Shown one piece after another: positions 1-10,210 of a stretch of DNA of 31,335 bases. Both the position numbers and the translations under genes were made by a program. The stretch's first letter is position 1. Each line of letters opens with the position of its first letter. The notes below the pieces were generated by a model. It saw only the letters and a list, made by a program, of their open reading frames with translations. It searched no databases and was not told where the DNA came from. The DNA is from Echinostoma caproni (taxonomy: Eukaryota; Platyhelminthes; Trematoda; Plagiorchiida; Echinostomatidae). The DNA lies in NCBI GenBank assembly GCA_900618425.1, contig UZAN01041700.1, positions 16,750-48,084 on the forward strand, given 5' to 3'.

Positions 1-252
1 TCCATGTATAAACATATAGCAGCACGCACCACTTCATACAAGTCTTCTGTAATACCGTACCTGGCACGGTTTCTTACCAACGCTGATCTTGTCATTGGAA
101 CTCTTAGACAATCTTTGCTAAATTGGCTTTTTGTATATGTAACGTGTCACCATACGCTTTGTTACCATGTAATTTCCAAAGAAGAGTGATTGTGTAGTAG
201 CTGAATGTTCATCCCCTATACGGAGAATTAAAGCCGCTTCTTGAAAAAAAAT
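1..252 (+). mobile_element. 3' end of a CR1-like non-LTR retrotransposon
   Basis: An open frame ends at 189. Its middle part (IPYLARFLTN) matches the C-terminal end of the reverse transcriptase of the better preserved element that ends at 3676 (IPYLARLLIN), so this is the last ~40 codons of a related polyprotein. Its 5' part lies outside the window. After the stop there is a short 3' untranslated stretch with an A-run near 243-250 that could be the end of the element. The family assignment rests on the comparison with the copy at 1815-3826; only the tail is visible, so it could belong to a sister family. Confidence 0.6.
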
Positions 253-1814
253 CATTAGAGTAGCACAAGGATATTCGGCACACGCACGCACATACGCAGT
301 ATAGCTTGAAAGTTCGTTTTTTGTACACTTGTGTTAGCATTATGGTTCATTGTAACTGTCGATTTTTCACCACAGACGGAAAAATCCATTTGATCCAATA
401 TATTTCTTACATCTACTCAGTTTTTTTCCCTGGGAATTGTGAACTAAGCGAATCGCCAAAACCACCTCATAGGCAAGCAAGTGCCAAAATACAAAGCACA
501 CCCAAACTGGAATCAAGTCTAGCAAATGCTTTATGTATTAGAAACGTAGACAGAACATAACGGCTCAAGCTAAGTTGTATTCGGCATAGCAATACGACAG
601 GAGGACATCAATAAGTGGTGCAACCGCCCGCATTCAGGTGTACAGTCACAACCGTTAAGATAGTGCTAGTGAAGTTTACTTTACTGGCACTTGGTTGTAA
701 CCATTAGCAATTGTGTTTGTTTACCTAAGCTTTATTAACATCAAAGTTATGTAAACAAAATACATCAAAATAACACTTAACCTTAGCATTCACAATATTG
801 AGGCCTGGAACGGTTATTATTGAAAACATACTGTGCCTCCGCGACTTCAGATGCACTACGTAAGTAAAATTTATTATTCTCAAACTTTCTTTGTCTCCGA
901 TAGGAATCTAATGGGTAATCCAACGAAATCAAATTTGATGATCAATCACAATGATATCCTTAGTTTCATGAATAGAAAGTATTTGGTGGGTGAATATTAA
1001 CATGTTGACGGGCATAAGGAACAACTTGAATCTTATACTAGAGAGCGAATAAATGTTCCACCCAGAAAATAAAGCTGATGGAATATTGTGGAACATGATA
1101 AAAAATTAACGGATATCATCATCAATAATCTATACGTTTACGCAAATATTCAGAAGACAGTGACCCACAGTTCATGAATATTTTGCAGATTCATGGATAG
1201 AAACATTTTCTATTTGAATAAACGTATTTTCTTGGTATCCTAAGCATCAATCTCTTATGAATTTTTCCATAAAAACAAAATAGATCGTAGCAGATGAAAG
1301 GTTCATTGGTTGCAAGCAAAACGCGTCATACAAATCAAGAAATCAGTGCCCAAATAAATCCACATTGAAGAGTCAGCAATCTGCGTGGCATGAAACGAAC
1401 ACGATCCCAGAATCACGCCTAAATTTCGGTGTTTAAGCTGTTAATCATTCCATAAGTGCCAGAATAAACAACTGAGAAACGTTTCAGGGTGCAATTGAAC
1501 TTCGTCTGGCACCTATCCAGTGACCTTTCACGTGTAATCAGATTCGCGAGTCACGTAAGTGCGTAAGGCAACAGAGCAGGAGGATGTAGCAAGCCGATAT
1601 CGACCACAAACTTTGAAAATGGCGGTCCCATATGTATTAAATGGAAAATGGAAATGAGTTCAAACCCATAAAATTATGTACTTTTGTTTTCACCTGTAAA
1701 TGAGGCTTAATAACTGATAATTAATTCCATCAGAGAAATGCGAGCACAGGCACTGCAGGGAATGAAAAGTAAATAAATTCGCTGCGGTGACAAAAGGAAC
1801 GTGCGTATAAGTCT
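253..1814. other. no recognisable gene
   Basis: AT-rich sequence with frequent stops in all frames. The 84-codon frame at 306-560 has no recognisable motif and unremarkable composition, so I do not call it a gene. The only structure seen is an imperfect 13-bp stem with a TTTA loop (662-674 with 679-691, two G-T pairs). A CA-rich run lies at 279-298. Confidence 0.5.
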
Positions 1815-2985
1815 CACAATGCTTCAGCTGTCAGGTATTTGTCCAGGCTTATCAAAGCTGAAGTAGATAGATTGAACTCATTATTCTCTGATCGAATTCT
1901 GAGGACTGGAAACAGCAAGCACGTGTGGAAAGGTGTAAGACTTCTCTGTGAAAGGAAGAAATTACGGTCGAAGCTGGATGGGGATGCTGATAATCTCAAT
2001 GCCACATTCCTGCACCAGTTATCGGACATTCTTTCTGCCTACTCGTCACAAATGTTTGTAACGTGGAGCCATTCTTACGTTGTGATGTGTCAAAACGTTT
2101 AAATAGTTGCAATTCGTCATCTGCTGCAGGCCCGGATGACTTACATCCAGCCCTCTTCAAATTTGGTGCTGCTCCCCTAGCTGCGGCAATTACCTTCATT
2201 GTCAATGAATCTCTTAACACTTCTAGTATTCCGACTGTTGGAGGCCGGTCAAAATCATAATAATCCCCAAAGCATTCAAATCTTCTATCCTCTTCGAACG
2301 ATTTTGTCCCATAGCTTTAACATCTTCAGTTCTTAAATTGACTGAAAAGGCCATCTTCAAATGCCTTCAGCAGTCTGTAAACAGTACAGTTTGCTTAAAA
2401 GCCTAATAGATCCACCCTCGTTCATTTTATCACTAAGTCTTTAAACAGCTCTGCTCAGTCTGTTCGGTGTGCTTTTCTGGACTACACTTCTGTATTTGGT
2501 TCCATTCCTAGATTTAATTTGTTACAAAAACTGGAATCCTTTGAATTCCCCAAGTAGTTGTTAGCTTGGCTACCCAACTATTTTACTGATAGAGTACAAA
2601 CCACTGAATTGAGGAAGTCTTCATCTAAACCCTTAGTCAACAACTCCGGGGTTCTTCAAGGTGCTATGCTGTCCCCATACTTATTTTCCACTTATATTTG
2701 TGATATTCCCTGTGTTTCTCCCGCACGAATTTTGAAATGTGCAGATGACGTCGTGTTGTGCCAACCGATTTCTTCTTACTCTGATCTAAGCTCCTTCACC
2801 GACAATCTTGATCAAATTCAGTCATTATCCTCCTCATCGGGGCTATCCCTGAACCCCAGTAAATGTGTTGAGTGTTTATATAGTTTTGCTCTCTCCCCAT
2901 ATCCGACAGACCCCACAGTGATTGATAACAATCCTTTATCCAGGGTGAACTCTGGCAAATATCTTGGTGTAACCATAGGTAGCAA

Positions 2986-3174
2986 TTGAATGTTATAGTG
3001 TTAATAACACAGCGATGTCGGTTACCGTGGGTAACCGAAACGTCGAGGAATATAAATCTCTACCGACATCGCTGTGTTATTAACACTATAACGTTCACAA
3101 TAAAACAACACATGGCGCATCGATTTTTCGATACATTCCTAACATCATTTGGTTACAATGTGTTAAAAAATAGA
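2986..3174 (+). mobile_element. short foldback element nested in the CR1-like copy
   Basis: A 189-bp segment sits inside the RT thumb region and is bounded by the 6-bp direct repeat TAGCAA (2980-2985 and 3175-3180), the expected footprint of an insertion. Removing the segment with one repeat copy puts the upstream YLGVTIGS frame directly in register with the downstream THIHNCIGKLKRLSF frame, leaving a single TGA where the family has a tryptophan codon. The inserted segment carries a long inverted repeat at its 5' side and ends with a short A-rich stretch (3165-3170). It has no coding capacity, so it is a non-autonomous element. Whether it is a Penelope terminal fragment, a SINE or a foldback DNA element is open. 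Confidence 0.75.
2987..3097. repeat. inverted repeat, 36-bp arms, with inner hairpin
   Basis: Arms 2987-3022 and 3062-3097 are complementary with one mismatch (31 bp perfect inside). The 39-nt spacer includes the right part of a second hairpin, CGGTTACC-GTG-GGTAACCG (about 3019-3037), immediately followed by GAAACGTC. An 8-bp stem followed by GAAAC resembles stem II and the second half of a hammerhead ribozyme core. The first half is not intact (GCGATGT instead of CTGANGA). Confidence 0.9.
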
Positions 3175-3790
3175 TAGCAAGCTTCATTGATCTACCCACA
3201 TCCACAACTGTATTGGTAAACTGAAGCGCCTTTCATTTCAAATATGAAAGCTCAGGCAGTTTCGCTCATCCTAGTCAGTTAGTTCTAACTTATTTTATCA
3301 GTTTGTTTTCCCCATCTTACTCTTCTGTTCCCCAGTCATTTTACCTGGCATACTGAAACAGGATTTTAAAGTCTTACGCCGCGGTCTAACCACTATTAAT
3401 CCTGTCTCTTCTATTCCTATGAATAAGTTAGCTTTAAAGCTTTCAGAGTATCACGTAACTTCCTGTGTGAAATTTTCTGAGATGATTCTTACAGATCCTG
3501 ACCACCCAGTGCATGTTGAACTGACACGTTGTCGTTCTCATCATTCAACACGCTCCCAATTTCGTCAAATTTCATCTCGAATTAACGCTTACAGCAATTC
3601 ACCGATACCCTATCTTGCTCGTCTACTCATAAACCAGCGGACAGTCATTGAACTTTGTGTTAACCTTGGACTATGAAACGTCTGCGTGTCTGTAAAAGCT
3701 TTTCTCCTCGTTTATTATTTACAATGAGACGGTTAGCGTGTATGATTTTTTAACTGAAATGTGAGCTCCAGTCCTTGCAGACGTTATGCA

Positions 3791-3810
3791 CAATACAATA
3801 CAATACAATA
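3791..3810 (+). repeat. (CAATA)4 tail of the CR1-like element
   Basis: Four tandem CAATA units, then a degenerate fifth and sixth, 115 bp after the stop codon of the RT pseudogene. This fits the microsatellite-like 3' ends left by CR1-group elements. Confidence 0.8.
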
Positions 3811-3826
3811 AAATGCGATACAATTT

Positions 3827-6270
3827 TACTCCGATTACCCATTCGCTGTCCAAATTTCAAATTTCTTTACAGGTGACACTCCATTTTCTGGAACCTCCAT
3901 GATTGGTGCTTCCAGTAACCTACCAACCAGCTTTGGCAATGGAAGTGGCCGCTGATATCCCGAATTGTTTGCACAAGAAAACTTCTTTGACTACTCAAGA
4001 GTAGTGCGTTGAGATTTGAAGCATTTTATGTCGTTTAAACCTATACCTAGAAGTTAACCACTCCCAGACTTGGAGCTATAAGACGTGTCGTAAAACTTGA
4101 GTATTTTATCTTTGATGTTGTATTTCCCTTTGTTATTGGATGATAGTATAACAATTTATATTGTGTTCGGCGTGTATCTTCAATAAGATTTACTTGAAAC
4201 CGATCCATTCACGTGTCTTCCGTGGTTCACAAATTTGCTGAGCTCTGTTTACTTATACTACAGGATGTGTTCTAGCAGCTTAGTCTATGGCACATGCATT
4301 AGGTGTTTTCTTAGGTATTATTCAAACTGATAATCGTACTGAACCAAAACTTGGAGTAATAGGGGAAATTTTCCGAGTCGTTTCATTAAAAAAATATTCG
4401 AAAATGATTAGCAATCCAAATAGCAAATTTATTCTCCCCAGTAAGTTTACACACGTTTTAAGTTAAATACGCCTCTCATTTTGCCCACTGCTCTTGTAGT
4501 CTGATTTCAGTACGAAAGTAGAAGGACTTTAAGGTTCGGTTGTTCAGTATTCTAATATTCGTCTTAGGAAGCGAATTTCAATTTGATCAATCTATACGTT
4601 TTATCAACCGCTTTGAAAATTGTCTGCTTGCACATTATCCTTTCAGTTTAAATGCCCGTGTTTTAATAAAATATCGATATTTGTGTTTATCGCATATACA
4701 AATTCATTTTTTTGCATCTGAAACTAAAATGTCCCATCTTCATAAGCATGGTAATTCGTAAAGCACTCTCATCGTATTTGGCGATCTATCAAGGTCAATT
4801 GCTCAACATTGTCTCGTTTTTTCTGCTTTTTGTGGTTGATTGAACTTTCAGAACTGGTATCTGATGGTGTGAAAGCTTGTAGTATAAAGATGTTGGCAAA
4901 TCGCTGTCCCCATGTGACTGGAATAGCTGGTATGTGTATTCTTTAAGGCATGTTTATAACCGGTTTCCGCTAGACAAAACAGTGCATGAGCTGGCTAAAA
5001 CATTCGAACTTTCCCCATTCCGCTGATACAAATTCTGTCTTAGGGTTGGTAGGACTGAAAAGTTATACAGGTTGGATTTATACAGTTTTCACATATTGGA
5101 GTTGCTTCTCCCTAGTAGGGTGGCTCAATGTGTCCAAATGTTTGTTATTTATTGTTTAAATTCTTTCAACGAAGTTTCCAAAATTGTATTTTGTAATCCT
5201 CTTATTCGTTTCATCCACGCCCACCGTATTTTGATGCAGAAACCATTGAATGGTATTCAACTGTGTCGTTGTCACAGTGACACTATACTAAATTTAACTA
5301 CTCTAACTTACAACATGTTCTTTTCAACGTCGGAGCTCACCAGCTACTAAACAATGTTGTTATCTTTATTGTTAGATGAAACTACTCCTAGGTAGCACGC
5401 GATAGTACTGAATTCAAATATTTTTGAGATATAAAACTTTAAAATTTACCAATGGATTTTCGGTTCATTTTGAATTCTTTCAAAAACGAATGACTATTGT
5501 GTAGATAAAAAACGAAACTAATTTAGACTCAGTCCAACTGAAACCGAGGCAAATGCAGCGGATGGTTGAACATGAAATGGAATTTCTTGAATGAAATTCA
5601 CCAATTGTATTCGAGTGATTCCCGTGCAATGTACCGATTGCATTTACTGCAATAATTATCACTTTACCTTATTACCCTGCAATAATACCATGGACAAATA
5701 CTGGGTAGGATTCACTCCCTGATGCACCGGCTAAACGAGACTTCTCAAGGTTTTTGATGTGAATAATGGATTGAACTGAGTGGATTATCACCACATGAGT
5801 TCACCCTTCTTTTGGAATTCCTCAACACCCTGAGGTGATCACTAAGTTGAATTCAGGCAACAGGATTTCAAGTTTTCCGTTTAAACGATGACTTCGATTT
5901 TCGGTTCTGCTTTTTACCAAATTGAATTGATTCGCAGTGGATATCCTCAGTTTGGTACTCCTACTTCAATTCAGAAAATCCTTAAGGTCAAATGGTGTTC
6001 GACAGTTAATCTGTTATGAACTTGCTTCTTCTCTTCAGGTCTGACCCCCAGAATTTTCTCGATAAATCGTTACAAGCAGTTACTAGATAGGAGCCCAGGT
6101 CACCACAATAAGCATAGCGCTGGCTGATAGGCTGTGATGAGGTAATGTTCCATCAATAGAATGGTGATTCCGTCTACTTTTTCAAGTAACATGCGTTCGG
6201 GCGGTGGAAAATCGGTCTCTCAAATCTGGTGCATCAGAAACAGTTCAGGGATGCTGGAGACACTTAAATC
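3827..6270. other. no recognisable gene
   Basis: Stop-rich, AT-rich sequence. The frames at 4540-4761 and 5072-5350 have no motif I recognise and look like chance frames (low complexity, many F/L/I/S). A short palindrome TGTCACAGTGACA lies near 5272. The last few hundred bases before 6271 probably hold the decayed 5' part of the third CR1-like element, but no motif can be read there. Confidence 0.5.
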
Positions 6271-6636
6271 CAGGAAAGGTGGTTAAATACCGACATTGAG
6301 GACTATGCCGTTACAGACGGCGAATTCGATATTTTCAGGTGCTATCGGAAGGTGAATTTTCACAGCAGAGGTAACGAAGTAGTCATCTTTGTCAACCGAA
6401 TTTCATGAAACAACACTCAGTTGGTGTTCCATTTCCCGAACAGAGAATTAACCGTAATTCCTTTCATTACAAACCCCGATTTCACAGCACATTTTGCTTT
6501 ATTTATGGTCCCTGATACACCTGCCTCTGATGTAACAATAATTACTGATACTATAGAAACACAATTTGCCACTTATATAGACCAGTCTTCGCGAATTACA
6601 TTTGACTACTTTGTTCGCTTTGGTACTTCCTTCTAA
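6271..6636 (+). pseudogene. AP-like endonuclease domain of CR1-like element
   Basis: One reading frame with a single internal stop (TGA at 6406-6408). It begins QERWLNTDIEDYAVTDGEFD, matching the ETWL...DI...DGEF/GY stretch after the catalytic glutamate in CR1-group endonucleases (E here is followed by R instead of T). Next comes CYRKVNFHSRGNEVVIFV, the usual Y-R-x-D-R-x-S-R-G-G-G-V-x-I-x-V segment, with N-E replacing G-G. After the stop comes a VPDTPASDV segment that corresponds to the Y-R-P-P-x-T-P block, then a run ending SSRITFDYF where the family has a GDFN motif (lost here). The domain would nick the target DNA. The N-terminal part is not readable upstream. Confidence 0.7.
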
Positions 6637-7149
6637 ACTGCATTAGATTTATCGAACCTACAAATTTCCCCACCCGAATGAATGCAATCTGGAGGGCATA
6701 TATATATCTGAATATTTCTTATTTGATTATTATTATGAAACAAGCTCCGTTTAGCACTTTTGATCTTTCCATAACTGTTTCTTTATCCCGATGTCTAAAT
6801 TGAAACATTACCTTCATTCCCGATCCACCTCCCGCTACCTTATGAAGAGAAATCGTTTTCCAAAGAACATGACCAGTCTTAAGTACCGTGTTTTGTTTCT
6901 ATCGACATTTTATGTTTTGCAATATCCCCTCTCCTTCTCTTGCAACGATTTCTTAGTGATTATGTAAGTTTCCAACTGATAGATGACAGTTTCCTCCATC
7001 TGTCGGGCCAAAGAGACAAGTTACACAGTGGACACAACAGTTTAAAGGAACTATCTATTCTGCTTGGAGCTTATCATAAGACACTGGGACAGGATGTACA
7101 TGCAGACCGTTTGGGGCAATCAAAGCTGCCGTGAGATTTGATCTATATT

Positions 7150-8420
7150 ATAAAAACTATGCAACTAACGCATCAGCTGTTGTCCTACCGTTGGGAAACT
7201 AATGCGGCGATTCACTGCCATACCTACGTCAAGCTCCTTCCCACATCCTTTTGCAATCCTTAATGCAACTAACCTTGTTTCTCTGGTCGAGGTTATCCAA
7301 GTCTGGAGGGGACTCAAGGTCACTCTATTTGTTAAAAGCGTGCGTCCATCAGCTTGCAATACTTATTGCTGAATCGTTCGGAAAATCTTTATCATCCGGG
7401 ACGATCCCCCGATTATTGGCGGTCACCCCGGATTAGACCAATCCCAAAGAAAGGATCGTCAAAGTACCATCTCTGTTACTGCAATCTTTTAAAAATGTTT
7501 TATTATTCCTCAAAATAATCCTATGTAACTCCCATGATCCCGTCTGTCCACTCTTCACACTTTCCCATATTAAGCATTCTGTTGCACCCGTCTTAGGCAA
7601 ACAAGTAGATATCGCTGAAATGACTTTTCTTGGTTATCGGTTCTGGTGTTATCTGGAGTACTATTCAGTCCCTTTTTATGTACGTAAAAATCTCCCCATT
7701 CCCCGTAACTTTATTGCCTGAAAGTATGCCGATGATATTTTGATTGGTTGCACATCTTCTAGTCTAGAGAGTTTCCGCCCTCTCCAAGACAGACTTTATG
7801 AACTTCACGATTGGTCTGTGTCCCAATCGCTGGCACTTAACGTTAAAACATGAATCCATGTTGCCCTCCATCTTCAAATTAGCCACCGTTATCTTACATG
7901 ACCTGTCCTGGTTTTCCAATGTTATTAGCGTTTTTACAAGAATTCGTAGACTGTGCTTTATTATATACGGACTCGGGAAAGTGAACCGTCTATGTAATTT
8001 TATCCTCATTTCCCCTATTCTCACATGCATCATTTCTCATTGGTCATACTGCTCCGCACTGTTCATCTCTCGTTTAAAAGAAAAAGATTTCACCTTGTTC
8101 TCAAGACCCCTTGAACTTTTTGTCCGCAATATGTTATGTTGATGGAGTTGTTTTAGTTGAGTTTTTTTTTAAGCATTTTCACGCTTGAGATACGCTCATG
8201 GACAGGATGACACATGATTAAGTGCACCATTTGCGGAATCACTAAAGCCGTGACAAATCCCCGAATTTGCTCTAATTATCAACTTCTTTCTGCATGTAAA
8301 TCTTCTAACAGAAAAAGAGCTAGTTCGTACTTGGCACCTCTCATGATTAATCAAAAGACTGCCCACCTCAAGGAAAGGCTCATGCATCGCAATTATAATG
8401 GTACAACAGTACTACATATT
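7150..8420 (+). pseudogene. reverse transcriptase and C-terminus of CR1-like element
   Basis: Broken RT recognisable in three frames. An IPKKGSSKYHL block lies at about 7438-7470 (family: IPKKG...YRPI). A GSGV...QSLFMY block lies near 7640-7685 (family: SGVxQG...LLFxxYIND). The catalytic YADD is intact at 7725-7736, followed by ILIGCTSSSLESF and LHDWSVSQSLALNV. Further on there are SHWSYCSALFISRLKEKDF (8035-8092) and a C-terminal SSYLAPLMINQKT (8323-8361) that parallels IPYLARLLINQRT of the other copy. Frameshifts occur around 7435, 7690 and 7800, with a gap in similarity at 8145-8210. It is non-functional but clearly derived from an RT. Confidence 0.75.
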
Positions 8421-8450
8421 TGCTGTTTTCCTTTCAATACCTGATATATA

Positions 8451-9300
8451 TGCACCGTACAATTTCGTAAGTTGCTGAAACCTTATACTTTGGGAAGCGT
8501 TTTTGGACGTGACCAATCTCGTTCAAACGTTTTTCAACTCTCATTGTCTTTCCCAATTTTTTGCACTGACACTTTGGCGCCACGTTATCTTTTTCCTCCT
8601 TCTTGCTGAAGCTGTCTTTCGTCAAGAACTCTGGACTGATTGTTCTGTCGTTCTAGCACAAGATATTACATTCAACTATGTGCAAAACTATTGTACAATC
8701 TCGTCTTCTCTCTTCTCTGTAACTCATAGTGTTGTCATTTTATAAGACCCGTGGCGGGCTGAGGAGACGTGTTCATCTGGAAGAATGACATAAGTATGCG
8801 TAAAAGTTGGGTTGCCCACAACAAAGCGTCTCGCCTGAAACGCAGAAACATACTTTCAAGAAACGTTCAGGATCCTTGATCGAACAGTCCAACCGTATGT
8901 TCCCGTATTATGTAGCTACATTTTTGAATACACTGATTCACACAGGAGGTCCCGTTTATTTTTGAATCCGATGAGAAACCGCTCATCGCTTCCAATTTTG
9001 CGCCGAATATACTACTCACAAATGGGAGCAGTAACCCACAAAATCAATAGTTTCGCATCGAATCGACAATCTGGTTCCAGTTCCATTGGTCCCGTCACAC
9101 TCCTCACAGTATCTCCCCAGATTATCTTTCGGATCCCCTTTCCTGTGTGCGTGTTAGAAAACAATGTATCACTCACCCTGGTGAATTTTCAAAAATGGAT
9201 TTGTTTAGCGAAGCCAATCGTGTCACTAAAGTATCGAAGGCTCCATACAATTGTCTTTTCTTTCATTCGTCAAATTTTTCAATTTCTTCAGATCTAGGAA
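8451..9300. other. no recognisable gene
   Basis: Frames at 8503-8745 and 8962-9297 are open but carry no motif I recognise. A shifted frame near 9134-9230 (DPLSCVRVRKQCITH...) has a more protein-like composition. A 6-bp inverted pair GAGACG/CGTCTC lies at about 8763 and 8827. Confidence 0.4.
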
Positions 9301-9307
9301 AATCTGA

Positions 9308-9478
9308 ATCGAAGAGCTATACGATTTTTTAAACTTGGTGGGTCTCAATGCCGACGTGAACGACTCCATTCCACAAAGAGCTGAATCCTGGACCTCATGG
9401 GCAAAACGAGCACATGATCACTTGTCTACTGAACAGATGATCAGAATATTGTACAATAGAGAGCAAACCATCTTTTAA
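9308..9478 (+). CDS. coding-like frame of unknown identity
   Basis: A 56-codon frame, from just after a TGA to a TAA, reads as well-mixed protein: it begins IEELYDFLNLVGLNADVND and ends HLSTEQMIRILYNREQTIF. It has charged and aromatic residues with the spacing of amphipathic helices. I do not recognise it. It has no start codon, so if real it is an exon or a transposon fragment. A pyrimidine-rich stretch ending in CAG lies shortly upstream (9272-9289) but joins a different phase. The same frame stays readable past the stop for about 15 codons, which hints at a decayed longer protein rather than a natural C-terminus. Confidence 0.3.
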   Translation: MEELYDFLNLVGLNADVNDSIPQRAESWTSWAKRAHDHLSTEQMIRILYNREQTIF

Positions 9479-9587
9479 AACTCTTTTCAAGCAATTAACC
9501 CTACTCAACTTAGAAGCCGCCTTTAGGGTTTATGAATTGGTGGGAAATATTCCAAGGAGTGATTTAAGATTAATCCGGATTGTTTAA

Positions 9588-9767
9588 AGAACTTGTGGTA
9601 ATTCAAGCCTACGAGATGACCCCTACCCTGGACCGCCGCGTCACAGTTTTCGGACACATGCAATCAATCAAATTCGGATGCTGACATCAATGACACGCGT
9701 ACGGCTTCCGACTACACGCTATAGGCAGATCGTGCCAGTCAATCCAGGACAGTGCAGACAGAAGTAA
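9588..9767 (+). pseudogene. possible end of an LTR-retrotransposon pol
   Basis: A 59-codon open frame (stop TAA 9765-9767) rich in R, P, T and Q. Its middle, MTRVRLPTTRYRQ, resembles the basic T-R-S-G-R-x-V-R-x-P-x-R-(Y/F) tails seen at the end of Gypsy-type pol proteins. There is no catalytic motif in this piece. The sequence after it (9768-10000) carries CAATAAA at 9861-9867 and could be an LTR, which is the expected neighbour. The assignment is tentative. Confidence 0.3.
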
Positions 9768-10210
9768 GATTACGTAAGCAGTATTGCAATCCGACTGGTG
9801 GAAGCCTAGATAACCAATAATCATCTTTTGTACATATTATTTAATCCCCCTCATTTCTTTCAATAAACGAACTACGTACTATTATTTCCGTGGCCTTTAC
9901 CGCGCGTCTCGTTCACCTGTGATAGTGCGAGCTCGTGCCATTGCAGTCCAGTGCTTCCGTAATCCAGTGCGTGACAGCTAATCCTTCATTCGTGTCCGGT
10001 GATTCCTATTGAGTGGTTTGTATCCCGAATTCCGTGCGTACTGCTACTACTATTACAGTCATTACAGAACCTTGATCTAGGCAAGGATAACGTGATCTGA
10101 AAACCTGAGAATCGCTGCACATCTGTTTTATAGTTACTAAGTATTAAACTGGGTAGTACACCTGCATTCTGCCTGTGAGGTCCAGGGTTGATGAATTCGC
10201 CCCACAATAA
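9768..10210 (+). mobile_element. possible LTR or untranslated element end
   Basis: Non-coding sequence of higher GC than its surroundings following the possible pol tail. It includes a CAATAAA polyadenylation-like signal at 9861-9867. No second LTR copy, primer-binding site or TG...CA ends could be fixed within the window, so this is only suggested by position. Confidence 0.2.

Larger units (their letters stand above)
1815..3676 (+). pseudogene. reverse transcriptase of CR1-like element (broken)
   Basis: This would copy element RNA into DNA at a nicked target. In order: a pre-RT region with EVDRLNSLFSDRI (1860-1898); the palm-domain entry GPDDLHPALFK (from 2129); IPIPK-like and PIALTSSVLKLTEKA motifs (2255-2350); LDYTSVFGSIP near 2480 (motif A, with G where the family usually has D); SGVLQG (2645-2665); the catalytic box CADD at 2738-2749 (Y replaced by C, both aspartates kept); LSLNPSKC; and YLGVTIGS at the thumb. 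After the insertion, the domain resumes at about 3181 and continues to the C-terminal end with IPYLARLLIN (3604-3633). Frameshifts occur around 2060 and 2250, with an in-frame stop at 2554-2556 just before the 2558 frame. The motifs fit the RT family well; the clade name is from memory. Confidence 0.85.
1815..3826 (+). mobile_element. 5'-truncated CR1-like retrotransposon
   Basis: The element starts abruptly in the region between endonuclease and reverse transcriptase (~1815) and runs to a short tandem tail of four CAATA units at 3791-3810. CR1-group elements typically end in such short repeats rather than a long poly(A). 5' truncation is the usual result of incomplete target-primed reverse transcription. 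The reading frame is broken by several stops and shifts and by the insertion at 2986-3174, so this copy is dead. A 9-bp inverted repeat (3677-3685 with 3777-3785) brackets the 3' untranslated region. No target duplication was identified for the element itself. Confidence 0.85.
6271..8450 (+). mobile_element. CR1-like retrotransposon, third copy, decayed
   Basis: Endonuclease remains (6271-6636), a linker, reverse transcriptase remains (about 7150-8143) and a C-terminal tail (8214-8410) occur in the order expected of a CR1-group polyprotein, so this copy is close to full length for the coding part. It differs from the copy at 1815-3826 in the RT region (YADD with ILIGCTSSS here, CADD with VVLCQPISS there), so the two belong to different families. 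Multiple frameshifts make it non-functional. The 5' and 3' ends and any target duplication were not found. Confidence 0.8.

Noticed and set aside
306..560. 84-codon frame.
   Set aside because: No motif, no start context or splice site, composition as expected by chance.
8755..8850. CTGAGGA with GAGACG/CGTCTC pairing and GAAAC downstream, hammerhead-like.
   Set aside because: Four extra bases separate the stem from GAAAC, the loop would be about 60 nt, and stems I and III are missing.
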